Positions 1 through 59,800 of a stretch of 64,000 nucleotides of DNA are shown piece by piece. The position numbers and the translations under genes are program-made. Each line of letters opens with the position of its first letter. Within the stretch, counting starts at the first letter, position 1. The notes below the pieces were generated by a model, which worked only from the letters and a program-made list of their open reading frames with translations, did not search any database and had not been told where the DNA came from. This DNA is from Perca fluviatilis (Eukaryota; Chordata; Actinopteri; Perciformes; Percidae), in assembly GCF_010015445.1 (NCBI RefSeq), contig NC_053114.1, positions 23,631,079-23,695,078 on the forward strand, given 5' to 3'.

Positions 1-23
1 CCAAGTCCTTGTTGCGAGAGTGG

Positions 24-48368
<48,345 letters not shown>

Positions 48369-49174
48369 CTGGCAGAGAGGACCAGAAAACAGATGCTGTA
48401 AGAGGTGATTGATACTGACAGCTATGTGGAAACAATAATGATAAATGACATATAATAACATTTTAATCACCAAGATAATTGCTAAGATCTGGGAAATGAG
48501 TATGATGATGCAAGCAAAATTAGCAGTCAGATGATCTTACAGGTATTAAATCTTTTGTAATAATTAGTGATTTTGTTACAGTGTGGTACTTGGCACTTGG
48601 ATACGGATACTGGCAACTCCCACCTTGGATGTATAGAATTTAGATAAAAATGAAGACTAAAGTTGTAATAAACCCAAATTGTCCTATACTGTTCACAGGC
48701 ACAAACAACACACAGTAATTAACTCTGCATCTATTTAAAGTCCTTCAGTCGCTTGTCCTCTGATACACAAAAACAGACTGTCAATATGGGATTCACTTCT
48801 TCTGTGGTTTCTCTGGCAAATACACTGATTGGAAAGATCATCTTCTACATGATGGGATGAGTAATACACAGATCAGGTGGGAGCTGTTGTTCGTTTGGCA
48901 ATTCTGTGCCCATCTGCTGTCAGATTTGTCAACTGCTCATCATGTATTCACAGGCTCACTCTTTCACCGTTTCTTTTCCCTTTAGCTGGGAATAAATGAA
49001 CAACACAATCCTGTAGTTTGAGGTGGTTATATGTGCATAAGTGCAATGCCACATCTTTTCACAGTTGGTTGAGCTTTTAAAAGCTATTCTAATGTGTTCC
49101 CTGCTTCTTAAAAGTGTAATTTACTCCTCACACAACTTGATCCACCACACAGGAAACTCTGCATGTATTTCTCA

Positions 49175-49178
<4 letters not shown>

Positions 49179-49254
<76 letters not shown>
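49179..49254. repeat. (TA)n microsatellite
   Basis: Two TA runs out of register by one base at 49211, together about 76 bp. Confidence 0.97.
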
Positions 49255-49255
<1 letters not shown>

Positions 49256-50100
49256 CATCACAACAAGACAATGCAGTCACAATAATCTCACATATACATA
49301 CACTAATAATTGTGCCTTAACCTAACCAAACCGTAACCAGAGCATTGTCACATAATAAAACGGATTTAGTTTTCAACAGTAATTTGTAACAGTTTTGGGA
49401 GGCACAGACAAATGATGCTGTCCTGCTGATAGGGGCGTCAGATCAGATATATGTGTCAATCTAAAGATGGCATAAACAAACAACAACATGTATTTTGTGG
49501 TTTAATTCGGAGGCCTTCTTGTGTTACTACCATGGTGACTTCATCAGACTGTCTCTCAGGACTTTTTGGTGCTCCAGGTTTTTCCATTAGCACTGATTTG
49601 CTTTTAGATTTTGTGCTCCATCTACCTGGAACCAGTTACCCTGCAGCTCGATGCGTTGGCTGAAATGAAACAATTCAAGCTATCTGGACCCACCTTGTTG
49701 TGATGTCTGTGATTCCCTGTAATACTTATTACTCCAGTCGTGTTATTGAGCGGTCTACTTGATTTAAACGGTCTGTTTGTCTTCTGTAACAATGTCACAC
49801 TTAACAGTTTAAAAAAAAAAAGAGATACTGATTAAATTTAATTTAAATGAAAAAAAAAAACTATTGTTTTTCTCAGCACATTTCACTTGGGCGTGGTGTT
49901 GCATTCTTTTACAGTGCCTGTTACTGTAGATGTGAATTTACGCATCATCGAAGCGTATGTGAACAAAGGGTACTCATAGCCTCCAGTGCTCTATTCCTCC
50001 ATGGTCTCTCTCTGTGCCTTTCACCTTTCTTCACCCTTCATTAAACACCAACGTGCTCCCCATATCCCCCATCTTGCTCTCCTCCTTACCTTTTCTTGAT

Positions 50101-50208
<108 letters not shown>

Positions 50209-50397
50209 TCTTTCCCTTTCCAATTTCTCCCTGTATCACACTCCATATCTGTATTTCTTGCTCCTGCTCTGCGCCCACACAATCACAGTGTATTTCTGCA
50301 CTTACACTCTCACTCTAACTACTCTCTATCCAGGCTTCTTATTTCTGTTTCCCTCTCCATCTTGTTGCACTCTCTAGTCAATCTTTCACTTCTTTCT

Positions 50398-50399
<2 letters not shown>

Positions 50400-50489
<90 letters not shown>
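50400..50489. repeat. (CA)n microsatellite
   Basis: About 45 uninterrupted CA units, running directly into the repeat at 50490. Confidence 0.98.
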
Positions 50490-50496
<7 letters not shown>

Positions 50497-50766
50497 GTGG
50501 CACTATCTTTGTGGGGACCCGTCATTGACATAATGCATTCCCTAGCCCCTTACCCTAACCATCACAACTAAATGCCTAACCCTAACCCTTACCCTCACCT
50601 TAACCATAATCTAATTCTATCCCTAATCCTACAACCAAGTCTTAACCCTCAAACAGCCCTTTAAACTTGTGGTGTCCAGCATTTTGGCCCCACAAAGCTG
50701 TTGGGACCCCACAAATATACTGGAGTCACGGTTTTTGGACCCCACGAATATAGTTAAACAAACCCA
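50490..50766. repeat. Dispersed fish repeat with degenerate CCTAAC motifs
   Basis: It begins 'aggtttgtggcactatcttt' then 'gtggggacccgtcattgaca'. The centre carries repeated 'cctaaccctaaccc'-like units, and the end has several 'ggaccccac' motifs. I recognise this CA-linked arrangement from many fish introns. The telomere-like units are too degenerate and short to be a telomeric array. Confidence 0.7.
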
Positions 50767-50770
50767 GTGT

Positions 50771-50863
50771 GAAGTTTGGGGTCCCCTGCGACCCGACCCC
50801 GGATAAGCAGATGACGATGGATGGATGGATGGATGAATGGATGGATGGATGGATGGATGGAGG
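50771..50863 (+). mobile_element. LINE 3' tail with (GGAT)n
   Basis: 'gaagtttggggtcccctg' and 'cgacccgaccccggataagc' match the 3' end of the LINE copy at 19603-19806, then about 12 GGAT units (50815-50863). It is severely 5'-truncated. Confidence 0.7.
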
Positions 50864-51724
50864 ATTTTTATACATTTGCAGTTGCCGTCAAATCCACAGT
50901 CATGCTTAGATAGCACCAGAATAAAGCCTATGATTCCCTAAGTGCCACTGGGTGCAATTATGTTGCTGTCCAGCTCTGTTGCGACTGCCAGAGACAATCT
51001 GCAGCCGGTGTGCTGTGTGTGTTAGCAGTGTTTCACTATCTTTACAAGCTGGGTCTATTTTTGCCAAAGAAGTACTTTCTCTTTGTTCTTCTTGTTTTGT
51101 CACTTCTCCTCCAAAGTCTGTGAAGCAGGAGACGAGGTGCTACAGTTTTCCTTTTGCTAACATACACTACGTAGGGAATAAAAAAAGATATACAGTATAT
51201 AAAAAAAGATTTAAAGAATGAAGATATCTACACAGTAGTCTGAATCAACTGAAAGTACATTTTCAGGATAAAGCCTGCCCTCAGGCGTTGCCCCTCACCT
51301 TCCGCTCTCTGTGTGTTGCCGTTCTCCAACTCCGTTGTCTTCGGTAAAAAACAACAACAAACTTCGAGCTAGCAAGCTACACGTTGAAAATGGCAAGTTT
51401 TGAAGAAAAGGATCATGCAACAGTGCAGGCCTGCTTGGTTCTTTCGGGAAATGATTGTAAAGATTTACAAAGAACATTTTTACGACATTTACTATCTAAC
51501 TGGAACGTTTTGGGACCAATATGAGGATTGCTATTCGATGAAGTATAAAGATCAAATTACGTTAAACCATGTATCCAGCTAATTTATATGGCTCACATCA
51601 CTGTATGGTGTGAACAATTAACTTCATTTAATATTTTAAGTGGTGTTTTCTTTCCAAGACTATTTTGCAGAGCCACCGGCAAGAAAAAACAAACAACTCA
51701 GATGGTTTTTTTCTCCTATCCCAG

Positions 51725-51800
51725 AATGTATGTGTGGTGTTACAGTAGCCAGACCTTGCTCCACAGTGCTGTGGAGATAGGTCTCGCAATGCGAGACTAG
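51725..51800. mobile_element. Fragment of a DNA element with 'gtctcgcaatgcgagac' palindrome
   Basis: A palindromic 'gtctcgcaatgcgagac' and an adjacent 'ccacagtgctgtgg' palindrome are both seen. Similar 'agaccttgctccacag' sequence is familiar from fish DNA transposons, and 59383-59480 shows a related 'gtcttgctttgccagacctt' start. Boundaries unclear. Confidence 0.45.
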
Positions 51801-52424
51801 CTACACAGTTGACAATTAAAGCACAGCCACAATCTAGAAATGTGGCTGCTTAAGTACAGGTATAAACGGCAGGAGCAAGTAGGAGACAGCTTGTGTTACT
51901 CTTTTGTTACTGAAGGTAACATTCAAACTCTCACTTAGGAAACCTTGAACTAACTTTGTAAATAACACCTGGCAGAAGGTTTTATGTTAACAATAAAAGG
52001 CTCAAAAGGGACCAGAGTTTTAATGTCAGAGTTGGATAACACTTAAAGACATCTAATATTTGATGGCAGTTCGTCAACAGAGCAGGATGTTCAGATTATT
52101 AGGCATATCTGCTTAAGTGACATGTAGATGGTGGGTAACAACCTCAAAATGACAGATGATTTGATAAAGTGAGCATAAAAAACGAAATTATTTTATTTAA
52201 AACTGCAACTCCGGGCTAATATGACACACACACACACACACACAAAATCACAACACACTCACACACAAAACACACTAAAATGCAGATGCACAAGGAGACA
52301 CACACAGACACTTTACTGATAAATGTAAATGGAATGAGAGATAAAAGCGAGGCTTTCGCTTTTCACAGGACGGGATCAGTGGAGCCATAAAAGAATGCAT
52401 TACTCTGATACTCTGACAGAGACA

Positions 52425-52425
<1 letters not shown>

Positions 52426-52504
<79 letters not shown>
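52426..52504. repeat. (CA)n microsatellite
   Basis: About 39 uninterrupted CA units; a shorter CA tract lies at about 52219-52244. Confidence 0.98.
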
Positions 52505-52505
<1 letters not shown>

Positions 52506-53060
52506 CCAGAGGTGACACGTCATTTGAGGCCCACCACAAAGCAACATTTAAAATCCAACAACTTAAAACTTCCTTTTTACAGATCAGTGCCTTTTTGCAC
52601 AGTCAGTGTGAAAAGGTTTGAACTCAAACTCCTTTATGACAGAAAAAAGGCCACATGAACACTGCTGGATCCCTGTCTGAGTGAAACCCAGCAAGTGATG
52701 AGGCTGTGTAGCTGCCACAGAAAAATACACACACACACACACAACTCACAACACAGAACACACATTCACAACCCAGTACACAGCTTTAGTACAACAAAAC
52801 CTGCATTTAACTACGGAAGAACAAAAAAACAAATGGAAATTTTTCATCATGTAATCAAATAAAATGTTTGTGTGAATGAGAGATGTTTTCTTTCTCACAT
52901 TACAGCAAGTTATTTCTGTCCTAGACATTATAGGAAGTTTGGAGTAACAGAGTTTCATTTGGGATATGTGAAAAATGTGAAAACATGACTCAGGATTATT
53001 CAATTTCTGTTTAAATCGAAGTTATTTTGTGCATCCAGAGATTTTGACATTACAGATATT

Positions 53061-53215
53061 TAGATATTTGCAGACGATGTCCCTCTGATCGTTAACTACC
53101 TCTAATGTGCAGTGTGGTTTATGTGGTTAATAGTCAAATGTGTCATAAGGATGAAGATAAGCACCTCCAAGTTATCTCTTAAAAATAGGTTAAGGTATCT
53201 TGGGGTATTATTAAG
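53061..53215 (+). pseudogene. Eroded non-LTR reverse transcriptase fragment
   Basis: One frame gives FADDVPLIV at 53067-53093 (the reverse transcriptase catalytic motif is [YF]xDD). Twenty-eight codons after the Phe, in the same frame, it gives MKISTSKLSLKNRLRYLGVL (from 53151). Fish Rex/RTE-like LINEs have FADDV, about 30 residues, MKISTSK and then a KYLGV block, by memory. Stops interrupt it. It may belong to the same family as the LINE tails at 19603 and 50771. Confidence 0.55.
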
Positions 53216-54651
53216 GATTGTCTATTAAAAGATTATGAGATTGATCACCCTCTAGGAAGTGGTGGAGAGGAGATATTGGAGCTGTAAAACAAACTCTAAT
53301 TGTCTTGTTCTATTTGTGTACTAACCCAGAGATTTGGAGTACTGACTGAGAGAATGAGCTGCGTTTATGGTCTTAGCTTCGAGTAAGGAGCTCAGTGATT
53401 TGGAAGGACCTTGATTTGGAGGCAATCCTTCTTAACTTTGGGAGGAGTCAATTAAGGTGGCTGAGACACAGGAGGAACTTCTGGGAAAAAGTGTGTGGGC
53501 TTCTCTGCTCTTCCTTGTTTTTAACCTTATCTTGATACTGATTAGAGAAAATATGACAGACATTCAGGTCTGTTTTTCTATTCTTTAAATATTACATTTG
53601 GTGAAAATTTATGTCATAGACCATGGAAACAAGGGATTAGTTTCTTCATGATAAATAGGGAGCACCATTTGGTTTGTAGTAATTATATTATCTTTTTCAA
53701 ACATATATTGTCTCTGTACATTTAGGCAATTATACAGTTCACTAATTGGCAGTAGAGGCATCATTACTGTTGACTTATTTGACTAAAACTCACGTGATAA
53801 CCAGTCACATGACAGTTAAGTTTAACGGACAAAAGGTTATTGTGAGCCGGGTACAGAGCACCGTGAGGTGTGGGGTGTTTCAGAGGCTGTTACAGTTCAA
53901 TTTAGCAGTCAAAAAGTGGCCAACATGAAGCGACGACAGCTAAGTTTAGGCACTGCTTGACAAGGCCTATGTTTTATGACACATCTATGCGGACCAGGAT
54001 GATCTTATACAGCAGCAGTCAATGTGGTGCATACAACAATAAATGGGAAGGACATACAAATTAAAGTGCATTACTTTTCGTAGCTGTATGTATGAATTGT
54101 TCATGAGAACAGCCTGTCATTGGTTTACTGCCAGAAAGAGATGAAAAGAGTGAGTATTTTTATATCTCAGGACAGACTTAATGACTAACAGAAGTGAGTA
54201 TTATTTAATTCCTGTAGTCCCATTTTGGTTAAAAGACGTAGGTAGATGATTTCATGGGCTCAGGAAACATTTTTGATTGTTAAAAAAAATGTAATGGCCA
54301 ACTGTATCTCTGGTATAAATTGAGCTCTTATGATGTCAGACAGAATATTTTAGAGATGGTTGTTCAGTTTGGTTGAGTGTTTCTTTTTCTCTCAATGTGT
54401 AAGTGGATACATGGGAGCCAACAATAAAACCAAACCGGCTAGAATTGTAAACCCATCTAGCTAAAATATTCGATGATATCAGAAACAAATGTAAAATTTA
54501 CACAGGGAATAGAAACAACCTGTTTATTTTAATGCAATCAAACACACAAACAAGTAGATGTAGGGAAAAAAATGTTTTTGCAGAGCTGCTGTATTGCATT
54601 GATTTACATCATAAATGTTTTTTTATTAGAGGAATTACTTCTGATTCTGAG

Positions 54652-54860
54652 AACTAAACACTGTGTCAAATCAATTTTATTCATAAAGCCTCACAAATCA
54701 CAAGTTTTTCTCACACTCTGTTCTTTAATAAGGAAAAACTCCCCCCAAAACACGGTGAAGAAATGGAAGAAACCTCAGTATGAGCAAAAGAGAAGGAATC
54801 CCCTTTCCCATAGAGACATACAATATGTTGTGTGTACAGAATAGAACAAAATAGCAAAAT
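54652..54860. repeat. Dispersed fish repeat ('ggaaaaactccccccaaaa')
   Basis: The blocks 'tcaattttattcataaagcc', 'aaggaaaaactcccc', 'gaaatggaagaaacctcag' and 'tgttgtgtgtacagaataga' are familiar from a very abundant fish retroposon. Only one copy is seen in this window, so the call rests on memory. Confidence 0.55.
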
Positions 54861-55430
54861 TACAAAATGGAAACCTCTGTTGACAATACATTTCTATTAT
54901 ATTATTGTTTCTATGCTATCACTTGTTTACATAACTTTCATGTCTCATTAAGTGTTGTTTCTTCTAAAAAAAATCAATTAGCAGATGAGTGAATAAACAA
55001 CCTCTTCTTCCTAATATCCAAAGTGAAGACTTCCATAATAACCAGACAAGGGTGGTGTTTGTGACTCCATACTACTGATTAGAGAGAAAGATATGAGAGT
55101 GCTGAAGCTGCTATAGATTCTTCCTAAATCACAGTCTTGACCCATTCTTATTCATTTATGTGTGGTGCCAATCAAAGAAGCCATTATTGAGAGTGAGGGT
55201 TTAGAAAGCAGGCTGTTTCTCAAACATCATCATTGCCAAGATGGATGGGGCCAGTGTGGTTGCCCTGGTAACCATGAATTGGCCATTTGCCAGGATACAT
55301 AATGATTTCCCATCAGCTGCTGCACTGAGAGGGGCAGAGACCCTTTGCTGGTTCAGACAGGCTTCATGGACACACTACACATGAATCTCCCACATCTCAA
55401 ACACAAACACAAACACACACACACAAACAC

Positions 55431-55508
55431 AGGAGTCCAACATTGTCTGTCTGGGGCCAAAATCCAGGGGCCCAAGCAATACGTTATACCGCTTATAGCT
55501 CAGAAAAC

Positions 55509-55551
<43 letters not shown>
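55431..55551 (+). repeat. Dispersed repeat with (CA)n tail, copy 2
   Basis: 'ggagtccaacattgtctgtc' to 'cttatagctcagaaaaca' matches 38658-38738 closely and again joins a CA tract (55511-55551). Confidence 0.75.
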
Positions 55552-55554
<3 letters not shown>

Positions 55555-55569
55555 AAACCTTGTCATACA

Positions 55570-56350
55570 TGGTAAAACCAGAGCCGGTTTACGGCGAGCC
55601 GTTTCACTCCCTATTAAGCCCCATTGTACCAAATTCCGTTGCAGTTCCACCAGAGTTCCACTGGGGGTGATCACAGGCGAGTGCAAAATGAATGGGGCTC
55701 TATGAGCTAGACGACTAAATTTGTCTCTTTCGCCTGATTGCCGTTGACAAATCTCAGATTTGATTGTAGTTTTTGCAAGTTCAACATGGATTATATGTCA
55801 AAAGCTGAATGAACGAGTACTTATGTCCTTTTGATTTCTTACAAGTTGAGTCGTTGTTGCCCATAACACGCTAGCATTCTGCTAATGAATGCTGATTGGT
55901 CAGTGAAGGTCTGATTACAACAAGAGATCCCACTTGACGGCATCCGAAGCGGAACCAGAATGTCAGAGTGAATATTTCGGCGTGGTCTTTAAAACATTAG
56001 CAAACCTCTTTCTAGCACGTGTGTTAACAGGGAGAGCCTAACCTGTCAGCTGTGTTGTCGATGCCTCGAGAGAAAAAAGGAAGTGACTCAGAGCTTGCCG
56101 TAAAGCAGTATCTCTGGCCATACGATGTGTATGACGTCATTGACATTTTAAAAGGCTTTTTAGAACAAACAAAAAAAGCCACTTTCGAATGCAACATTCA
56201 AATTACCAGAAAAAAGTTATATCCTGAGAAAAGTGGATTTTGAGGGGTATAGCTCCATAGAGTCCCATTCATTCTGCACTCGCCTGTGAGCGCCCCCTAT
56301 ATGGAATCCGAGTGGAACTGCAACCAGTTCACAAGCCGGAAGTATCGAAA
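55570..56350. mobile_element. Non-autonomous element with long imperfect inverted arms
   Basis: The arm 55637-55710 ('gttgcagttccac', 'cacaggcgagtgca', 'aatgaatgggg') is inverted at 56249-56324, about 75 bp with some mismatches. About 540 bp lies between them, including a short open stretch (56052-56243, 63 codons) that I do not recognise. Outer boundaries are approximate and no target duplication was identified. Confidence 0.6.
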
Positions 56351-56610
56351 GAGTGGAACTTCTTCCCTTATCAGAAATTCTTTGGTAAAACTTAATACAA
56401 TAGCTAAAATAAGCAAACCTCTCTGACACAGACTGATTCACACTCATGCTGCAGAAACTGCCCATCAACCAGCTCCTCTCCTGCTGTTCTTTTTCAAGTG
56501 AAACAGCACCTTTTATTTCCTTTCATTTTTGCTTGATGTCAAGAGAAGAAAGTCTTTTCTACACAGTCAACCGTTTCTCTTTGAGCTCATCTTTTTTGTA
56601 CTGTGTTGAG

Positions 56611-56612
<2 letters not shown>

Positions 56613-56652
<40 letters not shown>
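56613..56652. repeat. (GT)n microsatellite
   Basis: About 20 GT units. Confidence 0.97.
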
Positions 56653-56654
<2 letters not shown>

Positions 56655-56964
56655 CTGCGTGTTTCTGCCTACAAGTGCAGGCATGAGTTAAATCTGCAGA
56701 ATAAGGCTGAGCAGAATATGTCCGGGGAAATTCACCATCCTGGCCTTTAATGAAATGATTAAATTAACTTCTATAAAGCAGCTGTCTTTCAAGAGTTTGC
56801 TACATGTGAGTGTACATTGTGTACATTGGCTCTTGTAATTTATACTTCCTCCTCAGACAGCTTATTTTTTGTTATCACATTTCTTTCCAACAATGATTCA
56901 TCACATTAAGATGTGTTTGATAATCAGCTTCAAACATCAATCAGGTTCATGAAGAATATTTTAA

Positions 56965-57100
56965 GATGGATGTCTATGAAATTTTGAACACACATGTACT
57001 GTATGTGCCCTAGAGGATGAACCCTGAAGACTTTGGTGATCACTGGATTTTTCATTTAGCACCATCATCAGGTCAAAATTTCACTTTGTCCAAAAAAATT
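56965..57100 (+). repeat. Old dispersed fish repeat, partial copy
   Basis: 'gaggatgaaccctgaagact', 'tttggtgatcactgg' and 'caccatcatcaggtcaaaat' match the family at 3871-4330 and 29109-29680. Confidence 0.55.
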
Positions 57101-57102
57101 GT

Positions 57103-57180
57103 TCACTGGTTCCCAAACTGGGGGTCCTGACCCCCACCAGGGGTTGTCAAAGCTTCAAAGGGGGCAAGGCCTTCTTTATT
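57103..57180. mobile_element. hAT-like MITE end ('ggttcccaaactggggg')
   Basis: The start 'cactggttcccaaactgggg' then 'gtcctgacccc' resembles a common vertebrate hAT end (CAGTGGTTCCCAAACTGGG, by memory). It runs to the TTAA target of the next element, so only a fragment is present. Confidence 0.5.
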
Positions 57181-57184
57181 TTAA

Positions 57185-57719
57185 AGGTCCCATGACATGT
57201 TGCTTTTTGGATGCTTTTATATAGGCCTTAGTGGTCCCCTAATACTGTATCTGAAGTCTCTTTCCCAAAATTCAGCCTTGGTGCAGAATTGCAGCCACTA
57301 GAGCCAGTCCCACAATGAGCTTTCCTTAGGATGTGCCATTTCTGTGTCTGTAGCTTTAAATGCTATTGAGGAGGAGAGAGGGGGGGCAAGGTGGAGGGTG
57401 GGGGTGTGGCCTTGACCAACTGCCATGCTTAGCTCATTTGCAAGCCATGATGTCTCTCTCTTTCTCATGGGCGGGCCAAATTCTCTGGATGACCAAAGCA
57501 GAGAAAGGGGAGGTAACCTTTCCCCTTATGACGTCATAAAGGGAAGATTCCAGATGGGCCCATCTGAGCTTTCATTTTCTCAAAGGTAGAGCAGGATACC
57601 CAGGGCTCGGTTTACACCTATCGCCATTTTTATCCACTGGGGGACTATAGGCAGGCTAGGGTAACTCATATTAATGTTTAAAAAACCTCATACAGTGACA
57701 TTTTCATGCCATGGGACCT
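57185..57719 (+). mobile_element. TTAA-target non-autonomous DNA transposon, copy 2
   Basis: It has the same AGGTCCCATGACATG ... CATGCCATGGGACCT ends as 42611-43112, again flanked by TTAA (57181-57184 and 57720-57723). The body aligns along its whole length in the same orientation. It is 535 bp against 502 bp, the difference including an extra AT-rich block near the right end ('aatgtttaaaaaacctcata'). Confidence 0.9.
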
Positions 57720-58401
57720 TTAAGGGGTGTAAAAGAAAAACGTACAAAAAAAAAACACATACAGTTAGCCTATTTCCTAGCATTTTATTAATTTCTGTGA
57801 AGAAAACTACATTAAGTTGTTATCTAAATCCTAAAAATAAGGAAAAAGGAAAACTCATCTTTGAAGCAGTATTCAAAAAAAAAGATCTGCTCAAAATGCA
57901 TCCAAACTTTTATACTTTTTTTAATACTTTTATTTGGGTTAATTATACAGTTTATCAGTTGTTCTGTACAGGTTGATGTGCATGCATTGAATATAATGTG
58001 AAATGTACATAAAATATGTCACATCTCTCTGATGTGTGTCTGTTAGGTTCTACTCTCTGTTATTGCTCTCCCTGCTAAATCCTGCACTGCTGCTTAGATT
58101 AATTTAGATGAGCACCTACAATGCACCTAATAAAGTGTATTATTATTTATGCTAAAAATGCTCCTGTACCCTCACTCACAAGTGTATCTCATAGAAACTG
58201 GAAAAAAGCAGCAATTTGTATTTTTTTGAATGGTTTTGATTAAGAATGTCAATGTCAGTTTAGCTTTTGAGCAAAAGTCCACAAATTGAAACTCAAATAT
58301 TCTGACAGGACAAGTTCACAGGAGTAAAAAGAATGATGCACTAAATGTGGATGAGATTGAATATGAAAAAAAAGAAAAATCACCTTCACTTCACCTTGAA
58401 G

Positions 58402-58402
<1 letters not shown>

Positions 58403-58470
<68 letters not shown>
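58403..58470. repeat. (GT)n microsatellite
   Basis: About 34 uninterrupted units, followed by a short GA run. Confidence 0.98.
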
Positions 58471-58477
<7 letters not shown>

Positions 58478-59301
58478 CCACATGAAAGACATATGAAGGT
58501 GAGCTGTAGCATCAGGGGAGCTCAACTCTTAATGCTTGTGTGACAATTTTGGCTTTGAGCAACCTTCAAGAAACCTTTCCTGGCCATGAATGAGCGGCAC
58601 AACACGTGTCTGTGAGTTTGTATGTATAATACACAGGTTTTTCACATACAAACATATAAACGAGCCGTGTCACCCAGTACTGTAAGTCTCAGAGAGCATA
58701 TGAACGATACTGTAGGGGTCATGAGATGTTGCTATACAGAGTCTCATGCTGACAAAGCTAACAGACGTGTGCATTTGGCCTCCTCGTGCTCCCGCTGTTT
58801 CAACAACAGCAGCCGTTTTCTTCCCCTAACATCCGTTTCCTACAGTATTCCCTTTTCTCTCCACCCACCCACCTGCTCTTCCTTCGTAACCCCCTCCCCC
58901 CATCTTGTATATCATCGCTTTGCTTTGGAGCTCAGCAGCACCTCGCAGCCGTTGCCATGGAAACAGTGGAACAACAGCAGGTTGACTGCTGCTGCTGCCT
59001 GGGGGCGTGGCATCTCAGCCCCCCTTTGTTTCTCTCCTCTCACTCATGGAGGTCTGTAGTATCTCTGCTGAATCCATGAATCAACTCCGAAACGTGTGTC
59101 TGAATGTGAATCACAACTTAACAATAAGAAAATAGTTACAATATTTACCAGCAGTGGTTGGCAGCCTTAAATAAAGAAATAGGAACATGATATTGAATAG
59201 TATATAATTATATAAAATACGTTCATATAAATAAAGATATGCACATTGAATGAAAAAGGTTGGGGGGCCCACAAAAAAAGGGAAAAACCCCCCCTATTCC
59301 C

Positions 59302-59355
<54 letters not shown>
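59302..59355. repeat. T14-A40 homopolymer block
   Basis: Fourteen T followed by forty A, preceded by other homopolymer runs (G6, A7, C7) at 59261-59301. Confidence 0.9.
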
Positions 59356-59361
<6 letters not shown>

Positions 59362-59382
59362 GAGTATGTTGCATTAACAATG

Positions 59383-59800
59383 CAGTAGTCTTGCTTTGCC
59401 AGACCTTCATCCATAGCACGAGAAAAATGTGCTGTGGTTAATTGGCATTTCTAGAAACCAATCAGAATTGTCATGGGCGGCGCTAAGCACCGGGCAGAGC
59501 CACGATGCCACTGCAAAATAGCCTCGGGAAGGAACTTATTTTGGTGAAACATTTGTTCAAAAGTTGTTTTAGTTGTGCATCAGACAACTCAAATTGGACA
59601 GATAGTCTAGCCAGCTGTCTGCATTTACCCTGCAGAGATCTGTAGGAGCAGTTAACCATAGTCCTCATAAATCGACCAGAGTTTAAAATTCCAACACAAA
59701 GAAAAAGGAAGGTAACAGACATCCGGCCAAAAAGAGTAAAATCCGGCAGAATTTCCAGCGGCAACGGAGCAATCCAGGAAGTGGAACGTCGTGGATATAG
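59383..59800. mobile_element. Probable DNA-transposon-derived repeat
   Basis: It begins 'agtcttgctttgccagacct', a start I associate with a common fish DNA element and related to the 51725-51800 fragment. A 172-codon minus-strand open stretch overlaps it (59483-60001) but shows no known domain. Boundaries are uncertain. Confidence 0.4.

Noticed and set aside
50560..50650. Interstitial telomeric array
   Set aside because: CCTAAC-like units are few, degenerate and embedded in a dispersed repeat with other fixed sequence.
58622..59079. 145- and 97-codon plus-strand open frames
   Set aside because: They overlap each other in different frames in a C-rich stretch, without similarity or gene context.
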